NCBI GenBank assembly: GCA_002392625.1
Contig: DGHJ01000130.1
Coordinates: 11,844 to 20,056, forward strand
DNA: 8,213 nucleotides
Source: Oscillospiraceae bacterium UBA3851
GTDB taxonomy: Bacteria; Bacillota; Clostridia; Oscillospirales; Oscillospiraceae
Direction of reading: 5' to 3'
Shown here: piece by piece, positions 1-6,469 of the stretch
How positions within the stretch are numbered: the stretch's first letter is position 1
Layout of the letters: each line of letters opens with the position of its first letter
Notes under the pieces: generated by a model
The model's database searches: none
Seen by the model: only the letters and a program-made list of their open reading frames with translations
What the model was told of the DNA's origin: nothing
Program-made: the position numbers and the translations under genes

Positions 1-417
1 TTCGACTCCTACGCCCCCTACAAGGGCGATCTGCAGCGGCGCAACACCGGCTCCCTGGTGTCCTTCGAGACCGGCGAGAGCGTCAGCTACGGCCTCTTCA
101 ACGCCCAGGACCGGGGCGCACTGTTCATCGGCCCCGGCGTAGCCGTGTATGAGGGCATGGTGGTGGGCGTCAGCCCCAAGGCCGAGGACATCGTGGTCAA
201 CGTGTGCCGCAAGAAGCAGATGACCAACATGCGTGCCGCCGGGTCCGACGAGGCGCTGCGGCTGGTGCCGCCCCGCCGCCTGAGCCTGGAGCAGTGCCTG
301 GAATTCCTGGCCGACGACGAGCTGCTGGAGGTCACCCCCAAGAGCCTGCGCATCCGCAAGACCATCCTCAACCACGAAAAGCGCATGAAGGCCACCCACG
401 GCGGCAAAAAGAAATAA
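1..417 (+). CDS. typA: TypA/BipA ribosome-associated GTPase, C-terminal part
   Basis: This is the last 138 residues of TypA (BipA), a translational GTPase of the EF-G/LepA group that binds the 70S ribosome and supports 50S assembly and growth under stress. The gene enters from the left edge already in frame, so the G domain and the EF-G-like domains lie outside. What remains matches the TypA-specific C-terminal domain: a GSLVS strand, the segment around LFNAQDRGALFIGPGVAVYEG, the KKQMTNMRAAGSDEA loop implicated in ribosome contact, and the ending DDELLEVTPKSLRIRKTIL. The protein ends in a basic tail rich in Lys and His. The TAA stop is followed 10 bases later by a strong hairpin terminator, so typA is the last gene of its unit. 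It converges with the galactokinase gene. Family assignment is very secure. Confidence 0.96.
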   Translation, partial: FDSYAPYKGDLQRRNTGSLVSFETGESVSYGLFNAQDRGALFIGPGVAVYEGMVVGVSPKAEDIVVNVCRKKQMTNMRAAGSDEALRLVPPRRLSLEQCLEFLADDELLEVTPKSLRIRKTILNHEKRMKATHGGKKK

Positions 418-427
418 GCGTGCAATC

Positions 428-466
428 AAAACAATCCTGCTCCCAGCCGGGAACAGGATTGTTTTT
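428..466. terminator. Bidirectional intrinsic terminator between typA and galK
   Basis: A 12-bp perfect stem (428-439 with 454-465, reading AAAACAATCCTG and its complement) encloses a loop whose TCCC (441-444) and GGGA (449-452) can extend the helix. On the plus strand the stem runs into TTTTT at 462-466, which fits termination of typA. On the minus strand the downstream arm reads TTTTG, a shorter U tract, so it probably also ends the leftward galK operon, but less efficiently. It lies between two convergent stop codons. Confidence 0.88.
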
Positions 467-492
467 GTGATAATGCAGTTTACATAATGACA

Positions 493-1671
493 TTACTTGC
501 CTTCCAGCAGCGTGCCGCCGGTGGGGCGAATGGCAAGCACATGGCAGCTTCCTGCGCCCAGAACAGCCTCGATCCCGGTGCGGAAAGCTTCCAGCATGTC
601 GTCCGGCACGAAGGCCTGGATGGTGCCGGCAAAGCCGCCGCCGTGTACCCGGCAGGCGCCCCGTCCGCCCAGCAGATGCCGGGCCAGCGCCAGTGCCAGC
701 GCCACCTCCTGGTGGGCCGTGGCCCCGGTGGGGATCACGTTCTGCAGCAGGTTCTGAGAGGAGAAGCCGGAGAGGTTGACATAACGCAAAAAATCATTAA
801 AGTCACCCCGCTGCAGGGCGGCCACCTGGGCCGCCACCCGGCGGTTTTCGTCGTAGATGTGGATGGCCCGCAGCACGGCACGATCTCCGGCGGCGTGACG
901 GACCTGGGGGAGCGCGGCGTAGAAATCCGCTTCCGGCACCTCCCGCAGGACAGCCTTGCCGAATACCGCACTGACGGCGGAGAGCTCGGCGGGGATGGCG
1001 GCGTACTCGTCGGTCAGGTCAGCGTGGCTGGCGCCGGAGTCGATGATGCACAGGGCGTGACCGCAGGCGGAGAAGTCGAAGTCCACCGGTGTCACCACCG
1101 GCGCGGCGGGGTCGGCGAAGTCGATGGCCACGCAGCCGCCTACGGAGGAGGCCATCTGGTCCATGAGGCCGCAGGGCTTGCCGAAGTAGACGTTCTCGGC
1201 AAACTGGGCGATTTTGGCGATCTCCACGGCGTCGGCGCCGCAGGAGAACAGATGGTTGATAGCGGTGCCCAGCAGCACCTCGAAGGCGGCGGAGCTGCTG
1301 AGGCCGCTGCCCGGCAGCACGGTGGAGGTGACGTAGGCGTCAAAGCCCCGAAGCGCGCAGCCCCTCCGGGCAAACCCGGCGGCCACGCCGCGGATCAGGG
1401 CGGCGGTGGTGTTCTTCTCACCGGGGCGGACAGCCAGATCATTCAGGTCCACCTCGCACAGGAGGGGATAGCCCTCCGACAGCACCCGGATCCGGGAGGT
1501 GCCGTTCAAGGCTATGGCGGCGCGGGTGTCCAGCTCCACCGCCGCCGCCAGCACGCAGCCGCGCTGGTGGTCGGTGTGGTTGCCGCTCAATTCCGTGCGG
1601 CCGGGGGCGGAAAACACATGGGTGGCGGGAGTGTGGAAGGTCTGCTCAAATTTTTCTCTGATCTCTGACAT
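493..1671 (-). CDS. galK: Galactokinase-family GHMP sugar kinase (atypical motif 1)
   Basis: A 392-residue GHMP-superfamily kinase that fits galactokinase in length and motif order; galactokinase makes galactose 1-phosphate from galactose and ATP for the Leloir pathway. Visible landmarks are the N-terminal motif PGRTELSGNHTDHQ (residues 23-36), the phosphate-binding loop LPGSGLSSSAA (119-129), the catalytic-Asp region CGLMDQMASS (Asp171), the DEY segment with Tyr223, and the C-terminal VHGGGFAGTIQAF motif (342-353). Usual galactokinases read GEHTDY in motif 1. Here Glu is Asn31 and Tyr is His35, while Arg25, His32 and Asp34 are kept. The Glu contacts the sugar in characterised enzymes, so specificity for galactose is not certain. 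It is the last gene of the leftward operon, 21 bp after rlmA, with only a weak AAGAG-like ribosome site. No galT or galE is nearby. Confidence 0.86.
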   Translation of the reverse strand: MSEIREKFEQTFHTPATHVFSAPGRTELSGNHTDHQRGCVLAAAVELDTRAAIALNGTSRIRVLSEGYPLLCEVDLNDLAVRPGEKNTTAALIRGVAAGFARRGCALRGFDAYVTSTVLPGSGLSSSAAFEVLLGTAINHLFSCGADAVEIAKIAQFAENVYFGKPCGLMDQMASSVGGCVAIDFADPAAPVVTPVDFDFSACGHALCIIDSGASHADLTDEYAAIPAELSAVSAVFGKAVLREVPEADFYAALPQVRHAAGDRAVLRAIHIYDENRRVAAQVAALQRGDFNDFLRYVNLSGFSSQNLLQNVIPTGATAHQEVALALALARHLLGGRGACRVHGGGFAGTIQAFVPDDMLEAFRTGIEAVLGAGSCHVLAIRPTGGTLLEGK

Positions 1672-1692
1672 GGTGTTCAGCTCTTTTCTCGG

Positions 1693-2514
1693 TCAAATTC
1701 GCTCATAGGCGTGAATGTCAAAGGAAATGGTGGTGTCCAGCGCGTCCAGCGCGGCCAGCCGCGCAGCGCCGTCCCGGGGCGTTTTCCAGTAGTAGGGGGT
1801 CATTTGGAACAGGGCGTGGATGTCCTGCTGGTTCTGCAGGTGGATCACCGATTCCACGTGGCGGATGGTGACATAGCGGAAGCCATCATAGGGCGTCTCC
1901 TTCACCTCGTTGGGATAAGGGCGGTCGTAGAGGACCTCCTTCATCTCCCACAGGTGCCGCGCCGAGGGCACCACGTAGAGGAAGTGTCCGCCGGGCACCA
2001 GCACGCGCTGGAATTCCTCCAGCGCCAGAGGGGAGAAGCAGTTGATGAGTAGGTCGATGCTGCCCTCCGCCACCGGCAGGTGATAGCTGGAGGCCACCGC
2101 CCATCCAATGGGCTGCGGCCGCCTGGCGGCCAGGCGCAGGATGCTCTTGGAGATGTCGATTCCCGCCATCTCCGGCGTCTTTCCGGCCCCGGTCAGCGCA
2201 TCATAGATCCCGGCGGTGTAGTACCCCTCGCCGCAGCCGCTGTCCAGCACGCGGGGCCGCTCCCCGGTCAGCGCCACGGACAGCTTGCACAGGGCGCTGC
2301 GCAGCGGGGCATAGTAGCCCTTGTCCAGAAAGGCGCGGCGGGCATTGGCCATGCCCTTGTCGTCGCCGGGCATTTTGGAGTGCTTCCGGTTGGCGGGCAG
2401 CAGATGGGTGTGGCCCTCACGGGCAATATCGTAGCTGTGGCCGTTGGGGCAGCGGTAGGTCTGCTCCTCCCGCCGGAGGGGCGCGCCGCAGATGGGGCAG
2501 CAGAACAGGCTCAT
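1693..2514 (-). CDS. rlmA: RlmA-type 23S rRNA (guanine-N1) methyltransferase
   Basis: A 273-residue SAM-dependent methyltransferase of the RlmA/TlrB family, which methylates N1 of a guanine (G745 or G748, E. coli numbering) in hairpin 35 of 23S rRNA near the peptide exit tunnel. The N-terminus carries the family zinc finger: Cys6, Cys9, Cys22 and His26. The conserved segment GDDKGMANARRAFLDKGYY (50-68) follows, then SAM motif I VLDSGCGEGYY (89-99), the acidic GIDISK (118-123) and the post-motif segment LVPGGHFLYVVPSARHLWE (172-190). The C-terminal FQMTPYYWKT also matches RlmA. The ATG overlaps the transporter stop codon as ATGA, and a GGGAGG site lies just upstream, so this start is firm and translation is probably coupled to the MATE gene. 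Whether it modifies G745 or G748 cannot be read from sequence alone. In other bacteria the G748 branch contributes to tylosin resistance. Confidence 0.92.
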   Translation of the reverse strand: MSLFCCPICGAPLRREEQTYRCPNGHSYDIAREGHTHLLPANRKHSKMPGDDKGMANARRAFLDKGYYAPLRSALCKLSVALTGERPRVLDSGCGEGYYTAGIYDALTGAGKTPEMAGIDISKSILRLAARRPQPIGWAVASSYHLPVAEGSIDLLINCFSPLALEEFQRVLVPGGHFLYVVPSARHLWEMKEVLYDRPYPNEVKETPYDGFRYVTIRHVESVIHLQNQQDIHALFQMTPYYWKTPRDGAARLAALDALDTTISFDIHAYERI

Positions 2515-3902
2515 ACGTCCTCCCTGACAGTTACGTCGTGGATCCATTTTCGGCTCCTGATGCGCCAGAGGCACAGGGGCACCTTGATAATGTTCTCCGA
2601 TTGGATGGCGATAGCCACCGGCCAGCAGCCGGTTTTCAGCACCAGAGCGGTGAGAGCGGTCATCGGCAGGGCCAGGAGCCACTGGGGGCCGATATCCAGC
2701 ATGGTGGAAAAGCGCACGTCGCCGCCGGCGCGGAGCACGCCGGTGATGGCGGAGATGGCAAAGGCGTGGATGGGTGTGGCGGCAAAGGCGGCCACGGCCA
2801 GCGCCGTGGCGATGGTGGCGGACGTGCCGTAGAGCTTGAAGAGGGGAAAGACCACCGGCTGGAACAGCAGGGGCACCAGGGCCAGGGACACGGCAGCCAG
2901 CACGATGCCCACGGCGGTGGTGAAGTCCAGCAGCGCCTGGCTCAGGTCCATGATCTCGTCCTCGCCGGCCCCCTCGCCGATGGTGTTGCCCACCATAACG
3001 CCGGTGGCCATGCCCAGACCGAAGCAGACCACCAGGAACAGCCGACCCAGATTGCCGGTGACGGAGTAGGCTGCCAGCATCTCCACAGAGGTGTCCATAT
3101 AGCCCAGGATGACCGTCAGCAGGGAGTTGCCCAGGCCCCACATCAGCTCGTTGAGCACCACCGGGGAGGCGTAGCGCACGAAACGGCGCAGCATGCCCCA
3201 GCCGGGCCGGAGGAACGCGGGGATATTCAGCGCCAGCTTACGGCTGCGCAGGGCGTAGGTCACGCAGATCACCAGCTCCGCCACGCGGGAGAGCAGGGTG
3301 GCCAGTGCCGCGCCCTCGATACCCAGGGCGGGGGCACCGAAGTGACCGTAGATCAGGATGTAGTTGAGGATGGTGTTGAGAACGGTGGACGAGCCGAACA
3401 GCACCATGCCGAAACGGGGGTTCCCCACGCTGCGCTGGGCGCTGACGTAGACGCTGGACACCATGTTGCACACGTAGGAAAAGCCGATGAGCCGCAGGTA
3501 CGGCGCCCCCAGTACGCTGATTTCATGGCTGTTGCTCAGCAGATCCATGATGGGTACCGGGAAGAGGGCGAAGGCCAGGGCAAAGAGCAGTGACAGGGAT
3601 GTGCCCAGATAGCAGGCCACACCCAGGGCGCGGCTGATGTTCTCCGTGTCCCGCTTGCCCCAGTACTGGCTGGCCAGGATGCTCAGGCCGCTCTGGATGC
3701 CGAACACCATGCTCATGAGCAGGAAGACCGGCCCGTTGGCCGCGGTGACGGCGGCCATCTCCGTGTTGCCCAGCTGGCTGACCATAAAGGTGTCGATGAG
3801 GCCCAGGGAGAAGGTGATGAGATTTTGCAGAGCGATGGGCAGCGTCAGCGCCCAGAGCCGCCGATAGAAGGCGGCACTTCGACTGCGGAGTCGACGGATC
3901 AT
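2511..3902 (-). CDS. MATE-family multidrug efflux transporter
   Basis: A 463-residue polytopic membrane protein with the two-fold MatE architecture: a first bundle over roughly residues 15-220 and a second over roughly 240-450, joined by a basic loop around 217-245. Family landmarks are the N-terminal ALPIALQNL-like helix with LGLIDTFMVSQLGNTEMAAV (33-52), the loop ASQYWGKRDTENISRALG (77-94) after helix 2, and the repeat-two segments SVTGNLGRLFLVVCFGLGMATGV and GVLRAGGDVRFST. MATE proteins export cationic drugs or metabolites in exchange for Na+ or H+; the substrate here cannot be deduced. The length is normal. Its ATG has a GAGGT site eight bases upstream and lies 18 bp after the cysteine desulfurase stop. 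Its last bases overlap rlmA. The pairing with an rRNA methyltransferase gene suggests a role against a ribosome-targeting compound, which is inference. Confidence 0.94.
   Translation of the reverse strand: MIRRLRSRSAAFYRRLWALTLPIALQNLITFSLGLIDTFMVSQLGNTEMAAVTAANGPVFLLMSMVFGIQSGLSILASQYWGKRDTENISRALGVACYLGTSLSLLFALAFALFPVPIMDLLSNSHEISVLGAPYLRLIGFSYVCNMVSSVYVSAQRSVGNPRFGMVLFGSSTVLNTILNYILIYGHFGAPALGIEGAALATLLSRVAELVICVTYALRSRKLALNIPAFLRPGWGMLRRFVRYASPVVLNELMWGLGNSLLTVILGYMDTSVEMLAAYSVTGNLGRLFLVVCFGLGMATGVMVGNTIGEGAGEDEIMDLSQALLDFTTAVGIVLAAVSLALVPLLFQPVVFPLFKLYGTSATIATALAVAAFAATPIHAFAISAITGVLRAGGDVRFSTMLDIGPQWLLALPMTALTALVLKTGCWPVAIAIQSENIIKVPLCLWRIRSRKWIHDVTVREDV
2515..2525 (-). promoter_or_regulatory. 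Ribosome binding site of rlmA inside the MATE gene
   Basis: On the minus strand AGGGAGG (2525-2519) stands four bases before the rlmA ATG, inside the last codons of the transporter gene. It decides the rlmA start and supports termination-reinitiation coupling through the ATGA overlap. Confidence 0.8.
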
Positions 3903-3920
3903 AGGATGTACCTCATGAAA

Positions 3921-5054
3921 TTACAGCATTGGGAAACGGTTTGCCTGGTGAGCCTTCAAGGCCTCATACAGCGCGTCGATATCGGCCTCCGTGGTCTCCG
4001 GGCCGAAGCTGATGCGGATGACCCCGGCGGCAGTGCGTTTGGGCAGGCCCATGGCGGTGATTACGTGGCTGGCCTTGCCCTTGTGGCAGGCGGAGCCGGC
4101 GCTGATACAAATGCCCTGCTCTCCCAGATCGGTGACGATGTTGGCACTGGGGTAGCCGGGGAGGGACATGCACAGAATGTGGGGCGCGGCACCGTCGGAC
4201 ACCGCTTCCATGCCGGGGATGGTCAGCAGCTTCTCCAGACAACAGGCCTTGATGGCGTCCACATGCGCCAGTTTTTCAGACAGGTTTTCCCGGCGCAGCT
4301 CCACCGCCTTGGCAAAACCGGCGATCTGCGCCGTGGCCTCGGTGCCGGAGCGCAGCCCCCGCTCCTGCCCGCCGCCAAAGAGGAGGGGGCGGAGGTTCCG
4401 AAGAGAGGGATTTACATAAAGTGCACCAATCCCCTTTGGCCCGCCGACTTTATGGGCGGAAAAGCTCATGAGATCCACGCCCCAGGGGTTGGGGGCGCAG
4501 GGCACCTTCAAAAAGCCCTGGACCGCGTCGCAGTGGAGCAGGGCGCGGCTTTTCCGCTGCCGCAGGCCGCGGGCAATCTCCTCTACGGGGAAGACGCAGC
4601 CGGTCTCGTTGTTCACCAGCATAACGCTGACAAGGGCCGTGTCATCCCGCAGGGCGTCAAAGACCTGCCCGGCGGTGATGTTGCCCCGGCTGTCCGGCTT
4701 GAGATACGTGACCTCGTACCCCTCCTGGGCCAGCGCCTTCAACGGCTCCAGCACGGCACTGTGCTCCACCGCCGTGGTGATGATATGCTTGCCGGTGTGG
4801 CGGCCGTGCCAGAGGGCGGAGCGGATGGCCCAATTGTTGCTTTCCGTTCCGCAGGAGGTGAAGACAAGGGAATCTCCTTTACAGCCTATGGCGGCCGCAA
4901 CGGTGCTGCGGCACTCCTCCGTCAGGGTGGCGGCCTGCCGCCCCAGGGGGTACTGGGCGGAGGGATTGCCGAACTGGCCGGTCAGAACTTCATACATGCG
5001 ATCCGCCACAGCGCGGGGGATCGGCGTGGTGGCGGCGTGGTCCAGATAGTGCAA
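3921..5054 (-). CDS. Cysteine desulfurase, NifS/IscS family (TTG start)
   Basis: A 377-residue PLP-dependent class V aminotransferase-fold enzyme that takes sulfur from L-cysteine as an enzyme persulfide for Fe-S cluster assembly or tRNA thiolation. Visible residues: N-terminal YLDHAATTP, FTSCGTESNNWAI (65-77), catalytic His98 in VEHSAV, Asp176 and Gln179 in HCDAVQG, PLP Lys202 in SFSAHKVGGPKG, RSGTEA (235-240), and the persulfide Cys323 in SAGSACHKGK. The Cys loop is of the short Clostridia type rather than the longer E. coli IscS type. The start is a TTG chosen because AAAGGAG sits eight bases before it and the N-terminus aligns with the family. It leads the leftward operon and is divergent from mtaB, a Fe-S enzyme that may use its sulfur. 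No IscU or ThiI gene is adjacent, so its acceptor is unknown and no IscS or NifS name is assigned. Confidence 0.95.
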   Translation of the reverse strand: MHYLDHAATTPIPRAVADRMYEVLTGQFGNPSAQYPLGRQAATLTEECRSTVAAAIGCKGDSLVFTSCGTESNNWAIRSALWHGRHTGKHIITTAVEHSAVLEPLKALAQEGYEVTYLKPDSRGNITAGQVFDALRDDTALVSVMLVNNETGCVFPVEEIARGLRQRKSRALLHCDAVQGFLKVPCAPNPWGVDLMSFSAHKVGGPKGIGALYVNPSLRNLRPLLFGGGQERGLRSGTEATAQIAGFAKAVELRRENLSEKLAHVDAIKACCLEKLLTIPGMEAVSDGAAPHILCMSLPGYPSANIVTDLGEQGICISAGSACHKGKASHVITAMGLPKRTAAGVIRISFGPETTEADIDALYEALKAHQANRFPML

Positions 5055-5069
5055 GGTGAGCGCTCCTTT
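5055..5069 (-). promoter_or_regulatory. Ribosome binding site that fixes the TTG start
   Basis: Minus-strand AAAGGAG (5069-5063) is followed by an eight-base spacer and then TTG. No in-frame ATG lies close by, and the protein begins directly with the family's YLDHAATTP strand, so TTG is the best start. Confidence 0.8.
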
Positions 5070-5080
5070 GCAAGGAAATT

Positions 5081-5108
5081 CGCCTGCCGGGGCTTGCCAC
5101 CGGCGGCG
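5081..5108 (-). other. GC-rich hairpin in the cysteine desulfurase leader
   Basis: GCCGG (5086-5090) pairs with CCGGC (5100-5104) around a nine-base loop, and the helix extends past a one-base bulge (5081-5084 with 5105-5108). It would form in the leftward leader RNA roughly 12 bases before the ribosome site. No U tract follows, so it is not a standard terminator. It overlaps the predicted mtaB -35 box. The GC-rich background makes chance formation quite possible. Confidence 0.3.
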
Positions 5109-5129
5109 CCATACAGTATAATATATAAA
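5094..5129 (+). promoter_or_regulatory. Predicted promoter of mtaB-yfbR
   Basis: TTGCCA (5094-5099), a 17-bp spacer, and a perfect TATAAT (5117-5122) form a strong vegetative promoter. The expected start near 5129 gives a leader of about 48 bases before the mtaB ATG. The surrounding AT-rich patch stands out from the GC-rich flanks. Confidence 0.78.
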
Positions 5130-5130
5130 T

Positions 5131-5166
5131 CTAATCCATTATACAGAAACCGCGCGGAAAGTGCAA
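5131..5166 (-). promoter_or_regulatory. Predicted promoter of the cysteine desulfurase operon
   Basis: On the minus strand TTGCAC (5166-5161) and a consensus TATAAT (5143-5138) are separated by exactly 17 bp, a good vegetative sigma-factor promoter. The expected start is near 5131, which gives a leader of about 77 bases. The -35 box overlaps the ribosome site of mtaB (AAGGAG at 5165-5170). Confidence 0.68.
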
Positions 5167-5176
5167 GGAGTATTCC

Positions 5177-6469
5177 ATGAGAGTAGCCATTTACACCTTG
5201 GGCTGCAAGGTGAATCAATACGAGACCCAGGCCATGGAGCAGGAGCTGCTGCGCCGGGGCCACCAACTGGTGGACTTCGAGTCGGCGGCAGACGCCTACA
5301 TCGTCAACACCTGCTCGGTGACGGCGGTCAGCGACAAGAAGTCCCGGCAGATGATCCGTCGGTGCAGGAAGCTGAACCCCGGCGCGGTGGTGGCCGCCTG
5401 TGGCTGCTACGTCCAGACCCACGCCAAGGAGGCGGCAGAGCTGGAGCTGGACCTTATCGCCGGCACAGGGGACCGCATGGCGTTCCTTGATTTGCTGGAG
5501 CAGGCGGCGCAGGAGCGTCAGCCGCTCCAACTGCTGGACGACGCCCTGCGCCGCCGCACCTTCGAGGTGCTGCCCGCCGGCGGCATGGCCAGCCGCACCC
5601 GTGCCATGCTGAAGGTGGAGGACGGATGCGTCAACTTTTGCACCTACTGCATCATCCCCTTTGCCCGCGGACCCGTCCGGTCGCTGCCGCTGGAGATCGC
5701 TGTGGAGCAGACGGCGGCGCTGCGCACCCAGGGCTACCGGGAGATGGTGCTGACGGGTATCGAGATCTCCTCCTACGGCCGGGATCTGCCGGTTGACGTG
5801 GGACTCATCGATCTGATGGAGGCCGTCAGCGCCGCGGCGGGGGACATGCGGCTGCGGCTGGGGTCCCTGGAGCCACGGACCATCACCGAGGACTTCTGCC
5901 GCCGGGCGGCGGCGCTGCCCAATCTCTGCCCCCACTTCCACCTGTCCCTCCAGAGCGGATGCGACGAGACCCTGCGGCGGATGAACCGCAGGTACGACGC
6001 CGCCCGCTTCTATCAGTCCGTGGCGCTGCTGAACCGGTGGTTTGATCGCCCTGCCGTGACCACCGATCTCATCACCGGCTTCCCCGGTGAGACGGAGGAG
6101 GAGTTTGCGGAGACGTTGGCCTTTATCCGGAAATGCCGCTTTGCCGTCATGCACGTGTTCCCCTACTCCATCCGCCCCGGCACCAAGGCCGCCGCCATGG
6201 AGCAGCTCCCGGCGGCGGTGAAGGAGGAGCGCGCCCACCGGGCCGCCGCTGTGGCGGGGGAGATGCACCGTGCCTATCTGGACGGCTGCGTGGGCAGCGT
6301 CTACCCCGTGCTTTTTGAGCAGCCGGGGAGAGAAGGCTGCTATACCGGCCACGCCCCCAACTACATGGAGGTGGAGGCACGGGGCGAAGATTTGCATAAC
6401 CGGGTGCTGAACGTACTTATTACCGGCACCGATGGAGAGAAATTATTGGGAGAGGTCGTGGAGCAATGA
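5177..6469 (+). CDS. mtaB: tRNA t6A37 methylthiotransferase MtaB (radical SAM)
   Basis: A 430-residue MiaB/RimO/MtaB-family radical SAM enzyme that adds a methylthio group to t6A at position 37 of ANN-decoding tRNAs, giving ms2t6A. Domains in order: an N-terminal UPF0004 domain with cluster ligands Cys10 (TLGCKVNQYE), Cys46 (VNTCSVT) and Cys77 (GCY); a radical SAM core with the CVNFCTYC motif (Cys151, Cys155, Cys158) followed by IIPFARG; and a C-terminal TRAM RNA-binding domain from about residue 370. Other matches are GSLEPRTI, HLSLQSGCDETLRRMNRRY and DLITGFPGETEEEF. TLGCKVNQYE and the IIPFARGPVRS stretch favour MtaB over MiaB or RimO. The ATG has AAGGAG six bases upstream. Translation overlaps yfbR by ATGA. 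Both Fe-S clusters need sulfur from a desulfurase, such as the one encoded divergently. Confidence 0.95.
   Translation: MRVAIYTLGCKVNQYETQAMEQELLRRGHQLVDFESAADAYIVNTCSVTAVSDKKSRQMIRRCRKLNPGAVVAACGCYVQTHAKEAAELELDLIAGTGDRMAFLDLLEQAAQERQPLQLLDDALRRRTFEVLPAGGMASRTRAMLKVEDGCVNFCTYCIIPFARGPVRSLPLEIAVEQTAALRTQGYREMVLTGIEISSYGRDLPVDVGLIDLMEAVSAAAGDMRLRLGSLEPRTITEDFCRRAAALPNLCPHFHLSLQSGCDETLRRMNRRYDAARFYQSVALLNRWFDRPAVTTDLITGFPGETEEEFAETLAFIRKCRFAVMHVFPYSIRPGTKAAAMEQLPAAVKEERAHRAAAVAGEMHRAYLDGCVGSVYPVLFEQPGREGCYTGHAPNYMEVEARGEDLHNRVLNVLITGTDGEKLLGEVVEQ

Noticed and set aside
487..1668. A 393-codon open frame on the plus strand opposite galK
   Set aside because: It is a mirror of galK codon bias, full of Gly, Gln and His, and the minus-strand reading has all the GHMP kinase motifs.
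1693..3141. A longer 482-codon reading of the rlmA gene starting inside the transporter gene
   Set aside because: The extra N-terminal part is an out-of-frame reading of the MATE gene. The true start at 2514 has a ribosome site and begins directly with the zinc-finger segment.
3825..5180. A 451-codon open frame on the plus strand opposite the cysteine desulfurase
   Set aside because: It is antisense to a clearly conserved gene, reads as low-complexity Gly/Ala/Gln/His-rich sequence, and has no family motif. Long antisense frames are expected in GC-rich DNA.
4982..6397. A 471-codon open frame on the minus strand opposite mtaB
   Set aside because: It covers the conserved radical SAM gene in antisense, is rich in Gly, His, Gln and Leu without a recognisable domain, and runs across the intergenic promoters.
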